A stretch of 64,000 nt of DNA from CAVSUZ01 sp963834715 (GTDB lineage: Bacteria; Pseudomonadota; Alphaproteobacteria; Acetobacterales; Acetobacteraceae): NCBI GenBank assembly GCA_963834715.1, contig CAWIDE010000022.1, positions 248,001 to 312,000 of the forward strand, read 5' to 3'. Each line of letters opens with the position of its first letter. Positions within the stretch are counted from its first letter, which is position 1. Made by a program: the position numbers and the translations under genes. Below are positions 18,529 through 28,039 of the stretch, in pieces. The notes under the pieces were generated by a model. That model was not told the origin of the DNA. It saw only the letters and a list, made by a program, of their open reading frames with translations, and did no database searches.

Positions 18529-18891
18529 GTGCGAAGAGATCCTCGCTCCGCGGATGAAGCGCCTTTCGCCGCGGAGAACTACGGTGTCCGCCTCGCAGTG
18601 CGGCTGACGACGCGAGCCGACCGGAACGCCTTGGGTGGCGTGGTCCGGGTCAGCGACGGACGTCCGGCACTGCACGTGCGTGTGACGGCCCTGCCGGTCG
18701 AAGGCGCAGCCAACCAGGCGCTCATTGGGTTTCTCGCAGACTCACTCGGGTTGCGCAAAGCCGATATCAGCATTCGCTCTGGCGCGACCGCGCGCTTCAA
18801 AATGCTCCATCTCTCGGGTGATAGCACCGTGCTTACGGCGCGGCTTGCCAAATGGATCGAAACAGGTAAGGCCGCATTGTCTCGACCATAG
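18529..18891 (+). CDS. DUF167 (YggU) family protein
   Basis: Small conserved protein of unknown function, 120 residues from GTG 18529. The family core VRLTTRADRNALGGV, LHVRVTALPVEGAANQALIG and LAKWI near the end is clear. In many genomes this gene follows yggT or hemE-type genes; here it follows the phosphohexomutase by about 20 bp and may be cotranscribed. Confidence 0.88.
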   Translation: MRRDPRSADEAPFAAENYGVRLAVRLTTRADRNALGGVVRVSDGRPALHVRVTALPVEGAANQALIGFLADSLGLRKADISIRSGATARFKMLHLSGDSTVLTARLAKWIETGKAALSRP

Positions 18892-18927
18892 CGCGGCTCG
18901 AAACTACAGCAGGATAATGCAGTGCGC

Positions 18928-19800
18928 TTACGGGGATTCGGCATTGCGCTGCAACGCGGCGCGCAGCTCGGCGGCTTCCGGGTCGCGGATCACCCCCCGG
19001 CGAATGAGCAGATCAATGATCACGAGATTAACATTGAATTTGAAGGAGTCGGTGGTAGCTACGACTTCCGCGACGCGCTGCAAGGACCAGAGTTCAAAAC
19101 CGACTACCTCGTCATCGTTGGGGGCGGGGCGGAAGTCGGCCGGTAAGAGAAGGTCGTAGCAAAATAGCGTGTCGCGCCGCAGCCCCTCTGGCCTCTCCAT
19201 AGCATAACGCACCTGTCCCACGCGTCTGGCTCGCCGCGCCAGATCGGCAGGGATTGAGGCTTCCTCCTCCGCTTCCTTAACGATCGTCTGCTCCGGGGTC
19301 ATGCGGGCGGGAACACCGCCCGCGACGATATTGTCCAGCTTATCGGGGTCCATCGCTTTCAACGGGGAACGATGGGCGATCCAGACGCGGGTGCCCTCGG
19401 GTCCTTCCACGATGCCATTGACGTGGGCGCCGATGGTTTCGATCCCGTAAGCCGGCAGCGCGCCGCGATCCATCTGGGCCAACACCGGGCCCCCAACATG
19501 GGTCCGGACATCGAACGCCTCGTTCCGCCAGTCGTGCAGGCCCAGTTCGGCAGTTCTGCGCGCGAGATCAGCCAGCTTGTCGGGATCGCTGACGCGGACC
19601 CCTTCCGGGGTGCGCTCGATCTCCGGCTGCTTCAGGAGCTCCGGGGCCAAATTCCGGGTGACGAAGCCGACCTGGTGCGGTCCGAGGAAGAACGGTAGGC
19701 GCTCGCCGGGGAGTTCCACGTTGCGGCACGCCAACACATGGCGCATGAATGGGTTGTTTCCCCTTCCTTCGCCGCCTCGCCACGCCACATCACCCATCAT
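18928..19800 (-). CDS. NUDIX hydrolase with DUF4743-type N-terminal half
   Basis: Pyrophosphohydrolase of the subgroup related to the Nudix part of thiamine pyrophosphokinase. 290 residues. The Nudix box is readable: GGVPARMTPEQTIVKEAEEE with the final A-S-I. The first 125 residues (LPFFLGPHQVGFVTRNLAPE) match the DUF4743 arrangement. YAMERPEGLRRDTLFCYDL and NVNLVIIDLLIRRG follow. The ATG at 19800 has GGAG five bases upstream; its start codon overlaps that of the ABC exporter on the other strand. Confidence 0.9.
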   Translation of the reverse strand: MMGDVAWRGGEGRGNNPFMRHVLACRNVELPGERLPFFLGPHQVGFVTRNLAPELLKQPEIERTPEGVRVSDPDKLADLARRTAELGLHDWRNEAFDVRTHVGGPVLAQMDRGALPAYGIETIGAHVNGIVEGPEGTRVWIAHRSPLKAMDPDKLDNIVAGGVPARMTPEQTIVKEAEEEASIPADLARRARRVGQVRYAMERPEGLRRDTLFCYDLLLPADFRPAPNDDEVVGFELWSLQRVAEVVATTDSFKFNVNLVIIDLLIRRGVIRDPEAAELRAALQRNAESP

Positions 19801-21710
19801 GCCTGCTCCTGCTGCCGCAGCGAACGGACGTGCCCGGCCCCATCATACGTTCCGGACCATCCGGTCACTCCTGCCCTATCTGTGGCCTCGCAATGATCCC
19901 TGGGCCAGGGCCAGAGTGGTGACCGCCACATTATTTCTGGTGCTGGCCAAGGGTGCCACGGTCTATGTGCCGATCGTCTATGGGCGGGCCGTCGATGCAT
20001 TGTCGCCGAAAGGGCACGGTGCCATTGTCGTCGTGCCGGTAGCATTGATTATCGCCTATGGCGGCTTGCGGATCGCCTCACAGGGATTTGGTGAGCTGCG
20101 GGACGCGGTGTTTGCTGCAGTGCAGCAGCGGGCGGCGCGGCGGGTCGGGCTGCAGGTATTTCAGCATCTGCACGGCCTATCGCTGCGGTTCCATTTGGAC
20201 CGGCAGACCGGAGGTTTATCGCGCATTATCGACCGAGGCCAGAACGGCATCCAGTCCGTGCTGCGGCTGGCGGTCTTCAACGTCGTGCCCACGTTGATCG
20301 AAATCGGCATGGTCACCGCGATCCTGTGGGCCATGTTGGACTGGCGGTTTGCGCTCCTGACGTTGGCAGCGATCAGCACGTATCTGGGCTTCACGCTCGG
20401 CTTTACCAATGTGCGGGTGCGCATCCGCAGAACGATGAACGAGAACGACAATGAAGCACGCACCAAAGCGGTGGAACTCACTCCTGAATTACGAGATGGT
20501 TAAGTATTTCGGCAATGAGGCGCATGAGGCTGCTCGGTTCGACGTGGCGCTGGCGGGCTATGAACGTGCAGCGGTGCAGAGCCAGGTCAGCCTGAACATG
20601 CTGAACCTTGGTCAGGCAGCGATCATTGCCGTGGGCCTGGCGGCGATTATGCTGCTGGCTGCGGAGGGTGTTCGCAGCGGCGAAATGACGGTCGGCAAGT
20701 TTGTCCTGGTGAACACCTATCTGATGCAGCTTTATCAGCCATTGAATTTTCTGGGCTTTGTGTATCGGGAGATCAAGCAGAGCCTGGTGGACATGGAGCA
20801 AATGTTCGCGCTGCTGACGGTTGTGCCGGAGATTTCCGACCGGCCAGGAGCGTGTGCGCTGGCGGACGGGAAGCCGGGCGAAGTGAGGTTTGAGGACGTG
20901 CGGTTCGGTTATCGCCCAGACCGCGATATTCTGAAGGGCGTGGATTTCACCCTGCAGGCGGGGGCCAAGCTGGCGATTGTCGGCCCGACGGGGGCAGGTA
21001 AATCGACGATCAGCCGCTTGCTATTCCGCTTTTATGATGCGACAGGCGGGCGCGTCCTGATCGACGGGCAGGACATTCGCGACGTGAGCCAGGCCAGCCT
21101 GCGCGCTGCGATTGGGGTAGTACCGCAGGACGCCGTGCTGTTCAATGATACGATTCGTTACAATATCGCTTATGGTCGGCCGGGTGCAACACAGGCGGAG
21201 ATCGAACATGCCGCGAAGCTGGCGCAGGTGCATGATTTCGTGATGCAGCTACCGGACGGATACGACACCTTGGTGGGCGAACGTGGGCTGAAGCTCTCGG
21301 GCGGGGAAAAGCAGCGCGTGGCTATTGCCCGAACCGTTCTGAAGGATCCGCGTATTCTAATTCTAGATGAAGCGACAAGCGCGTTGGATACACGTACAGA
21401 ACAGGAGATCCAGGCGGCATTGAGAGCAGTCGCGCGAAATCGGACAACCCTGGTAATCGCGCATCGTCTTTCGACGGTTGTTGATGCAGATGAAATTATC
21501 GTATTACAAGACGGACGGGTGACTGAACGAGGCACGCATGCGCATTTGTTGGCAGAGGCCGGGTTATACGCGCGGATGTGGGCCTTGCAGGTTTTGGAAC
21601 GGGAGGAAGCTGGTTCAGAGCCGATCGTACCCGCCAGCCTTTCGGCAGCTATCACACCGATCGTAGCACACGATACCGCTTCGTATAGGTCAAGTCAAGC
21701 CTCGCGCTAA
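19799..21710 (+). pseudogene. Atm1-like ABC exporter (fused membrane and ATPase), frame broken by one extra base
   Basis: Half-size exporter of the Atm1/HMT1 class, which moves glutathione-linked sulfur, iron-sulfur precursors or metal conjugates. The membrane domain (AKGATVYVPIVYGRAVDALS; GGLSRIIDRGQNGIQSVLRL) lies in one frame to about 20475; the rest (LLNYEMVKYFGNEAHEAARF) and the ATPase lie in the next. Removing one A of 20475-20476 rejoins them to about 636 residues. ATPase motifs: GPTGAGKST, VVPQDAVLFNDTIRYNIAYG, LKLSGGEKQRVAIAR, ILILDEATSALD, AHRLST. Start ATG 19799 pairs antiparallel with the NUDIX start. Confidence 0.88.
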
Positions 21711-21739
21711 GCGGCGCCAGTTGAGGAGAGGAACCGAGG

Positions 21740-21985
21740 ATGATCCACGACGACGATCTGCAGGAACCGCCCCCGGCCGAGTTGTCGCACGCCGGCGCGG
21801 TGATCGACAAGGCTATCGAATACATGGCCGGACAGAATATCGGAGAGGTGGCGATGGCTTCAGCGCTGCTTGGCGGAGCTCTGGCGCTGCTTGCAAGCAG
21901 TATGAGCGACGAGGCTATCGTGCACATCCTGGAGAATGCGATTGCCAGTGTGCAGTCTGGGGAGCTGCGGCAGAAAGCGTCTTGA
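21740..21985 (+). CDS. Small acidic helical protein of unknown function
   Basis: 81 residues from ATG 21740, with AGGAGAGG nine bases upstream. Acidic start (MIHDDDLQEPPPAE), then an alanine/leucine-rich helix pair (GEVAMASALLGGALALLASS; EAIVHILENAIASVQSGE). No known domain. It follows the ABC exporter by 29 bp and may share its transcript. Confidence 0.6.
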   Translation: MIHDDDLQEPPPAELSHAGAVIDKAIEYMAGQNIGEVAMASALLGGALALLASSMSDEAIVHILENAIASVQSGELRQKAS

Positions 21986-22218
21986 TCGTACCCTGACCGT
22001 GATGTCGCGCTCGGCCGCTGTACAGCGATACGAGGTATGCGAGACCGCACGGATATGCATCGTTGGCGGAAGCGGTGGCCCATCACCGAGTCGGTGCCGG
22101 CACTGCTTGCGGGTTATCATGACGTATTCAGGACGCACGCGGGCGGTGGTGGAGCGGATCGCGCACCTGGACGTTGTGCTGGAGGAACCGGCGCTGGTGC
22201 GGACCAAGGGTGGATAAG
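21986..22218. other. Gap with only weak coding signal
   Basis: Two short plus-strand frames (22037-22225 and the one ending 22217) each carry a plausible helical piece (WRKRWPITESVPALLAGYHD and VVERIAHLDVVLEEPALV). They could be one short gene with a frame change, but nothing confirms it. Confidence 0.25.
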
Positions 22219-22459
22219 CTACTGACCCTTGCCGTTTCCGGGCGGGGTGCCGGCCCAGCCGTTGTTCGTGCCACCCGAAGCATTCAGGCCGGTTTGTCCT
22301 GCATTGGGAGCGTACCGGGCGCCCCTGCCAAGCGCACTCTGCGCCGGGTTTGTGTTACCGGTCACGACGTACGGCTGCTGCGGCTGATGGGGGCCGAAAA
22401 TCGTGCCCTTCGACTGCTTCGGCTGCGCCCCTTGCTGATTGGGTGCCGCACCCAATGCC

Positions 22460-22467
22460 GTTCCGGC
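22460..22467. repeat. Left 8-bp target duplication of element A
   Basis: GTTCCGGC, directly before the GTAAGCG end; identical copy at 28090-28097. Confidence 0.93.
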
Positions 22468-22527
22468 GTAAGCGATTCGGCGGCACCACATGGGCGGCGC
22501 GCGGCATTCGTGTGATCGAAGGGCCGC

Positions 22528-23007
22528 ATGGATGAGACGCTAAACGGATCCGGCCCTGATGAGAGCGCTCATACGACAGATCGTAAGAGCGCACACAACG
22601 TCCGAGTGGAGGTTATCACGCGGGGCGAGCGCCGGCGGAGTTGGACGCTGGAGCAAAAGCGCGAGATTGTGGCTGAGAGCCTCGGGCCCGAACTGACCCC
22701 GAGCGAGGTGGCGCGCAAATACGCGATCGGTACGGGGCAGCTTTATACCTGGCGTCGAGAACTGTTGCCGGCTCCGACGGAGCGGATGAGGCGGCCGACA
22801 CGGTTTGCGCAAGTGGAGCTGGCGCCGACGCGGCTGGCCGGCCAGCTACCGGCTGAGCCGCCCGCCCCGCCAGTAACGATCCCGCAATCGCCCCGGCCGC
22901 TGGGAATAATCGAGATCGTGCTGCCGGGCGGCATATTGGTGCGCGTTGATGGGCAGGTAGATGATCGGGCATTGCGGCGAGTCCTGGGCATGCTGCAAGG
23001 CCGATGA
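22528..23007 (+). CDS. tnpA: IS66 TnpA (element A)
   Basis: 159 residues. Helix-turn-helix protein of IS66: RSWTLEQKREIVAESLGPEL, then SEVARKYAIGTGQLYTWRRE. The C-terminal part has IIEIVLPGGILVRVDGQVDD and a short LRRVLGMLQ end. It probably binds the element ends. Its stop overlaps the tnpB start by 4 bp. Confidence 0.95.
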   Translation: MDETLNGSGPDESAHTTDRKSAHNVRVEVITRGERRRSWTLEQKREIVAESLGPELTPSEVARKYAIGTGQLYTWRRELLPAPTERMRRPTRFAQVELAPTRLAGQLPAEPPAPPVTIPQSPRPLGIIEIVLPGGILVRVDGQVDDRALRRVLGMLQGR

Positions 23008-23354
23008 TCACACTCGCACCCGGCCTGCGCGTGTATCTCGCCTGCGGCGTGACCGATATGCGCAAGGGTATGGTGGGGCTGGCAATGCTGGTGCAGCAGT
23101 CGCTGCGCGACAACCCGTTCGATGGCGCTGTGTATGCCTTCCGCGGGCGTCGCGCAGGACTGATCAAGCTGATATGGCATGATGGCGCCGGCCTGTGCAT
23201 GCTGACCAAGCGGCTGGAGCATGGGCAGTTTGTTTGGCCGTCATCCGAGACGACTGGCCGGATCATGCTCTCGAGCGCGCAATTGGCGGCGCTGCTGGAT
23301 GGCTGTGAATGGCGCGCAGCGCAGCCGCGACGAGCACCGGAACTGGCGGGATAA
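23004..23354 (+). CDS. tnpB: IS66 TnpB (element A)
   Basis: 116 residues. The IS66 Orf2 family is clear from VYLACGVTDMRKGMVGLAML, AVYAFRGRRAGLIKLIWHDG and KRLEHGQFVWP. It is needed for IS66 transposition in studied members; its exact role is not settled. Coupled to tnpA by an ATGA overlap. Confidence 0.96.
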   Translation: MITLAPGLRVYLACGVTDMRKGMVGLAMLVQQSLRDNPFDGAVYAFRGRRAGLIKLIWHDGAGLCMLTKRLEHGQFVWPSSETTGRIMLSSAQLAALLDGCEWRAAQPRRAPELAG

Positions 23355-23417
23355 AAACCCGCGTCGCCGATAAAAATCGGCTGGCACCGATTCGGCGGCG
23401 TCGTTCAGAATCGCAGC

Positions 23418-24986
23418 GTGCGAATCGATCTGGACAACCTGCCTGACGATCCCGCGACGCTGCAGCAAATGCTGCGCGACGTCGTGCGAGAGCTCAATAC
23501 CGAGAATGACAAGCTGCGCCTGCTCATTCATCGGCTGGTGCGCCATCGGTTCGGCCGCCGCTCCGAGCAACTCACCGATGACCAGTTGCAATTGGGGCTC
23601 GAGGATCTGGAGCAAACGGTCGCCGCGAACCAGGCGGCACAGGACACTATTGCACCAGAGCCGAAGGAGCAGAAGCGCCGAGCGGCACCGGCGCAGCGCA
23701 ATCTCGGCGATCTGCCGGCACACTTGCCGCGCTACGAGGTGGTGGTGGACATCGAGCACCGCGAGTGCCCCTGCTGTGGTGGCGCGCTGCATGTGATCGG
23801 CGAAACGCGCAGCCAACAGCTCGATATCGTGCCCGCGCAGCTTCGGGTGCGGGTCACGCGCCGGCCGCGTTACGCCTGCCGGGCGTGCGAGGGAACCGTG
23901 GTGCAGGCGCCAGCGCCGGAGCGCCCGATCGATGGCGGCCTGGCGACCGAGGCCATGGTGGTGCATGTGCTGGTCAGCAAGTATTGCGACTCGCTGCCGC
24001 TGCATCGACAGTCCAAGATGCTGGCGCGGCAGGGCATCGATCTGGATCGCTCGACGCTGAGCAACTGGGTTGGCCGAGCCTGCTGGTGGCTGAAGCCGCT
24101 TTATGACCTGGTGGTCAGCACGGTGCTGTCGTCTGAGAAGGTCTTTGCGGATGACACGACATTGCCGGTGCTGGATCCGGGCCGCGGCCGAACCAAAACC
24201 GGGCGATTGTGGTGCTATGCGGTGGATGACCGACCGTGGTCCGGTCCGACGCACCCGGCGGCGGCGTATGTATATTCCGAGGATCGTAAGGGCGCGCATC
24301 CGTCAGCGCACCTGGCAGCGTTTCGCGGTGTGCTGCAGGTGGACGGCTACGCCGGGTTCAAGCGACTGGCCGGGGACCGCAGCGACGATTCGGTCAAGCT
24401 GGCGTTCTGCTGGGCGCATATGCGGCGGCCGTTCTTCGATTTCTATCAGGCGACGAAGTCGCCGCTGGCCGGGCATGTGCTGGCGCGCATTCGCGAACTC
24501 TATACGATCGAGGCCGAGATTCGCGGGCATTCTGCCGATCATCGGGAGCGCATGCGCCAGGCGCGAAGTCGGCCGATCGTGGAGGCGTTGCATGCTTGGT
24601 TGCAGGAGCAGCTGCCTCGTATATCCGCCGTCTCCGAGCTGGCGAAAGCGATGCGCTATGCGATCCGGCACTGGCCGGGGTTGGTGGCATTCCTCGATGA
24701 CGGGAGGATCGAGATGGACACGAACGTGGTCGAGCGCTCGATCAGACCGGTGACCCTCACACGCAAGAACGCCTTGTTCGCCGGATCGGACGGCGGAGCC
24801 CGGCATTGGGCCATCGCGATGACGCTGATCGAGACCGCCAAGCTGAATAGTGTCGAGCCGATGGCTTGGCTTACTGATGTGCTCGAGCGCATCGTCTCAG
24901 GCAAGACTAAGGCGAACGCACTGGAGGCGCTGCTGCCGTGGAATTGGCATCCGACTGAACTCACGGAATTGGCGGCAGCTGCATGA
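23418..24986 (+). CDS. tnpC: IS66 TnpC transposase (element A)
   Basis: 522 residues, full length. Order: N-terminal coiled region (DDPATLQQMLRDVVRELNTE), zinc-binding CPCCGG and CRAC, then the transposase core with VFADDTTLPVLDPGRGRTKT, VDGYAGFKRLAG and the late FLDDGRIEMDTNVVERSIRP, ending with NALEALLPWNWHP. Start at GTG 23418. The GTG is 63 bp after tnpB. The frame is intact, so the element may still be able to move. Confidence 0.96.
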   Translation: MRIDLDNLPDDPATLQQMLRDVVRELNTENDKLRLLIHRLVRHRFGRRSEQLTDDQLQLGLEDLEQTVAANQAAQDTIAPEPKEQKRRAAPAQRNLGDLPAHLPRYEVVVDIEHRECPCCGGALHVIGETRSQQLDIVPAQLRVRVTRRPRYACRACEGTVVQAPAPERPIDGGLATEAMVVHVLVSKYCDSLPLHRQSKMLARQGIDLDRSTLSNWVGRACWWLKPLYDLVVSTVLSSEKVFADDTTLPVLDPGRGRTKTGRLWCYAVDDRPWSGPTHPAAAYVYSEDRKGAHPSAHLAAFRGVLQVDGYAGFKRLAGDRSDDSVKLAFCWAHMRRPFFDFYQATKSPLAGHVLARIRELYTIEAEIRGHSADHRERMRQARSRPIVEALHAWLQEQLPRISAVSELAKAMRYAIRHWPGLVAFLDDGRIEMDTNVVERSIRPVTLTRKNALFAGSDGGARHWAIAMTLIETAKLNSVEPMAWLTDVLERIVSGKTKANALEALLPWNWHPTELTELAAAA

Positions 24987-25312
24987 TCGATAATCCAACC
25001 CAGGTTGACCGCCTGATGGGGAAGCTGCAACAGGCTCTGCCACTGCCCGCGCGCCCCACACCCGAGCTGCTCGCCGCTCTCGTCGCGAAGAACGCTGCGA
25101 GCCAAACCTCCGCCGCCTGCTCAATCACCTGGATCAGCTACGCCGGTGACGAGGGAGGCATTGTGTGCCGCCTCGATTTTGGAGACGAGGCCAAGAACGC
25201 CGCGTTTGTCTCCATCACGCACCTGCGTTTCGATGCTCGTCTGCCTCTCGCCCGTGAGATTATCGCCTACCAGAAGCACCGCGTCAAACGCATCCAGCGG
25301 CAGCCGGCGTAA
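24983..25312 (+). CDS. Passenger gene in IS66 element A, unknown function
   Basis: 109 residues, ATGA-coupled to tnpC. The protein has a helical N-terminus (VDRLMGKLQQALPLPARPTP), a beta-rich middle (ACSITWISYAGDEGGIVCRL) and a basic C-terminus (EIIAYQKHRVKRIQRQPA). It has no transposase motif. Some IS66 elements carry such an extra ORF downstream of tnpC; its job is not known. Element B is inserted 33 bp beyond its stop. Confidence 0.7.
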   Translation: MIDNPTQVDRLMGKLQQALPLPARPTPELLAALVAKNAASQTSAACSITWISYAGDEGGIVCRLDFGDEAKNAAFVSITHLRFDARLPLAREIIAYQKHRVKRIQRQPA

Positions 25313-25344
25313 TCCACCCCAGCACAGAGGATGGGCCGGCCTCT

Positions 25345-25352
25345 GATACGCC
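25345..25352. repeat. Left 8-bp target duplication of element B
   Basis: GATACGCC just before GTAAGCGT; identical copy at 28032-28039. Confidence 0.93.
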
Positions 25353-25495
25353 GTAAGCGTAAGGCGAGCACCAGTATTGACGCCGTGAGCCCCTGCCCAG
25401 ACGTTCTTGGCCTGGGCCGATTTGAGCCCGCCGAGAGGAAGCACGTGACTGGTGGTTCAGTGTTGGCGCTGCGGTTCCGGCTGGCGGCAATGCCG

Positions 25496-27097
25496 TCAGG
25501 CCGCAGCTGCCATTGGCGGTTGGAAGTTCCAGGGGAGAAGCTCGTCGATTCGGTTGATCGGATGACCTCGAGCCAACCGATCAAGGACTGAAGCGAGATA
25601 AGCCTCAGGATCGAGCTTGTTGAGTTTTGCTAACTCGACGATCGTGTAAATCGCTGCTGCCCTTTGGCCTCCCCGGTCGGAACCAAGGAACAGAAAGTTT
25701 TTCCTCGACACCGCAATCCCTCTCAGGAGACGCTCAGAGAGGTTGTTATCGATGCTAAGACGTCCGTCCTCGACATATCGGGTCAGGGCATCCCAGCGGC
25801 TCAGCGTGTACTGGAAGGCTTTGCCGAGTGGTGCCTTGCCGGACAACCGCCGGCGTTGCCCTTCTGCCCATTCGCGGAATGCATCCAGCAATGGCTTGCT
25901 GCGAGCCTGACGCTCCCTCTGGCGCTGCTCGGCGGGCTTGCCCTTGATATCCGCTTCAATGGCGTAGAGTTCCTGAATCCGGCGCAGGGCTTCCTCGGCA
26001 ATGGGGGACTTTGTCGTCTCGAATACCTCGAACAGCTTGCGCCGAGCATGAGCGAAGCAGGCAACATGGATGATCCGGGGAGGCTTCGATCCGCTTCCCC
26101 GATAGAGCGCCTCGTAGCCGGCGAAGGCATCCGAATGCAGGTAACCGCTAAAGCCCTCGAGATGTCCACGTGGCCGCTCGCCTTTGCGATCGGCGCTATA
26201 GCGATAGAACACCGCCGGATGTCCCGGACCGGCATAGGGCCGCGGATCGACGGCGTAACACCAAAGCCGCGCGATGCGCGTTTTCCCGGTTCCCGGCGCC
26301 AGGGTTCGAATCGGTGTGTCGTCGGTCCAGAGGACCTCTTGTGCCATGACGTATTGTCCGATGCGCTCGGCCAGGGGTTGCACCCACCACGCGACATGTC
26401 CCATCCAGTCCGCCATGATGGCGCGGTCGATGTCGATGCCCTCGCGCTCGAGAATCGCAGACTGCCGATAGAGAGGGATGCCATCGCAATACTTGGAGAC
26501 GGCGACATTGGCCAGCAGTCCGGCTCCCGGCCGTCCCTTTTCGATCGGCAGCTCCGGTGCCGGCGCCTGGAAGATGGTCTCGCATACCCGACACGCATAT
26601 TTCGGCCGCAGATGGCGGATCACCTTCATTCTGGCGGGGATCTTGTCCATCACTTCGGTTGCCGTCTCGCCAAGCTTGACCAGGCGCGCGGGATCGCAGT
26701 TGTTGCACTGACAGGCAATTTCGGGCTCATGCACCACAATCTCGCGCGGCAAATGGGCCGGCAATGGCTTGCGGCCGGGCGGTTTCGGACGGAACCTGGC
26801 GGCCGGCCGTTCTTTGGGTTCCGCGGTGGACTGTTTGGCCTGCGCCGCGGTCGTCTCAGCGACGTTCTCCTCCAGCTCTTCCAGCCGCATCTCCAATTGC
26901 GCGATCTCACGGTCGAGCTTTTCGGAAGATTGGCCATAACGTTGCCGCAGCAGCGTGGCCAGTCGCAGTTTCATTTGCTCGATTTCGAGCCGGGCCGTCT
27001 TCAGCTCGTCGTTGACCGCCGCCAGCCTGGCGTCACGCTCCGCCACCATGGCGCGCAGCGTCGCGTTCTCCACGCGCAGCAATTCGAGCTCGGACAT
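25496..27097 (-). CDS. tnpC: IS66 TnpC transposase (element B)
   Basis: 533 residues, full length and unbroken. N-terminal coiled coil (MSELELLRVENATLRAMVAE), a Lys/Arg/Pro linker, zinc-binding CQCNNC and CRVC, then LWTDDTPIRTLAPGTGKTR, YLHSDAFAGYEALYRG and YVEDGRLSIDNNLSERLLRG, ending with RIDELLPWNF. It differs throughout from TnpC of element A. Confidence 0.96.
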   Translation of the reverse strand: MSELELLRVENATLRAMVAERDARLAAVNDELKTARLEIEQMKLRLATLLRQRYGQSSEKLDREIAQLEMRLEELEENVAETTAAQAKQSTAEPKERPAARFRPKPPGRKPLPAHLPREIVVHEPEIACQCNNCDPARLVKLGETATEVMDKIPARMKVIRHLRPKYACRVCETIFQAPAPELPIEKGRPGAGLLANVAVSKYCDGIPLYRQSAILEREGIDIDRAIMADWMGHVAWWVQPLAERIGQYVMAQEVLWTDDTPIRTLAPGTGKTRIARLWCYAVDPRPYAGPGHPAVFYRYSADRKGERPRGHLEGFSGYLHSDAFAGYEALYRGSGSKPPRIIHVACFAHARRKLFEVFETTKSPIAEEALRRIQELYAIEADIKGKPAEQRQRERQARSKPLLDAFREWAEGQRRRLSGKAPLGKAFQYTLSRWDALTRYVEDGRLSIDNNLSERLLRGIAVSRKNFLFLGSDRGGQRAAAIYTIVELAKLNKLDPEAYLASVLDRLARGHPINRIDELLPWNFQPPMAAAA

Positions 27098-27165
27098 GCG
27101 ACAGGCTTAGCGAATCCACGATTCCCGTACAAGCCACATCCGCCGCGTCGGATTAAAAATTCCGC

Positions 27166-27510
27166 TCAGACCACGACTTCCGGTCTGGCTGTCCAGGCTG
27201 TATTTCTCCAATCAATTGCTTCGACAAGCATGGAGAACTGGGCCATGGTCAGAGATACCACGCCGTCCTTGGCTTGTGGCCAAACAAACCGGCCACGATC
27301 CAGCTTCTTCGCATAGAGGCACATGCCTTGCCGGTCATAATAGAGGCATTTGATCAGATCGCCTCTACGTCCACGGAACACAAAAATTGCCCCCTCATGA
27401 GGATCATGCTGAAGCACGGTCTGGACCCGCGCAGCAAGAGAATGGAACCCAGCCCGCATGTCGGTAACGCCGCAGGCGAGGTAAATGCGGACTTCTCCGG
27501 CCGGCCACAT
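27166..27510 (-). CDS. tnpB: IS66 TnpB (element B)
   Basis: 114 residues with EVRIYLACGVTDMRAGFHSL, AIFVFRGRRGDLIKCLYYDR and KLDRGRFVWP, the IS66 Orf2 signature. It starts at the tnpA stop (one-base overlap at 27510). Confidence 0.96.
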   Translation of the reverse strand: MWPAGEVRIYLACGVTDMRAGFHSLAARVQTVLQHDPHEGAIFVFRGRRGDLIKCLYYDRQGMCLYAKKLDRGRFVWPQAKDGVVSLTMAQFSMLVEAIDWRNTAWTARPEVVV

Positions 27511-27971
27511 CAGCGATCGTCGAGCGTCGCCAGCACACCGCGCAGCACGGCATCATCAACCTCGCCATCGACCCGAACCCGTACCCCGTTCGGGAACTCG
27601 ATTTCGATCCGCCCAGACGGCGGCTTTCTGCCTGGGGTCGGTGTTTTCGGAGGCGCTGGCGGTGGGCTATCAGCCTCCAAGGCGGGTTGCACTTCCACCG
27701 GAGCAAACCCGCTCACCATTGAGGCCAGCATTGCCTTCCGCCACGTGTAGAGCAGGCCGGTGCCAATGCCATGTCGGCGCGCCACGTCCGCGATAACCGT
27801 CCCGGGGAGAAGTGTCTCGCGGACAATCCGAAGTTTCTCCTCAGGTCCCCATCGGCGGTGCCGCTCACGCCGAACCCGCAGCTCGATCTGTTCCGTTCGA
27901 GCGCTCGAACGAGCCTCGTTCGCACGCTCGTTCGAACGCTCAACCTCTGCCGTGATCACCGCTTCGCCCAT
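27510..27971 (-). CDS. tnpA: IS66 TnpA (element B)
   Basis: 153 residues. HTH region HRRWGPEEKLRIVRETLLPG and IADVARRHGIGTGLLYTWRK; C-terminal RIEIEFPNGVRVRVDGEVDD. The N-terminal codons are rich in GAACG/CGTTC repeats (EVERSNERANEARSSAR), which make a near-palindromic DNA stretch at about 27895-27940. Confidence 0.94.
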   Translation of the reverse strand: MGEAVITAEVERSNERANEARSSARTEQIELRVRRERHRRWGPEEKLRIVRETLLPGTVIADVARRHGIGTGLLYTWRKAMLASMVSGFAPVEVQPALEADSPPPAPPKTPTPGRKPPSGRIEIEFPNGVRVRVDGEVDDAVLRGVLATLDDR

Positions 27972-28031
27972 GCAGGCCAGTGTCCAACAGCAGCCCGTGC
28001 TCCGGGAAGGTGTCGATCAGACGACGCTTAC

Positions 28032-28039
28032 GATACGCC
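28032..28039. repeat. Right 8-bp target duplication of element B
   Basis: GATACGCC just after the ACGCTTAC end; identical to 25345-25352. Confidence 0.93.

Larger units (their letters stand above)
25353..28031. mobile_element. IS66-family element B, inserted in element A
   Basis: 2679 bp. Both ends begin GTAAGCGT reading inward, and an exact 8-bp duplication GATACGCC flanks it (25345-25352 and 28032-28039). Genes tnpA, tnpB and tnpC run on the minus strand, opposite to element A. Protein sequences of the two elements differ greatly, so B is a different IS66 member and not a duplicate of A. Confidence 0.94.

Noticed and set aside
23241..24299. 352-residue minus-strand open frame opposite tnpC of element A
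   Set aside because: Antisense shadow of the transposase.
25664..27316. 550-residue plus-strand open frame opposite tnpC of element B
   Set aside because: It is the antisense of a clear IS66 transposase; GC-rich codons leave long shadow frames. No motif of its own.
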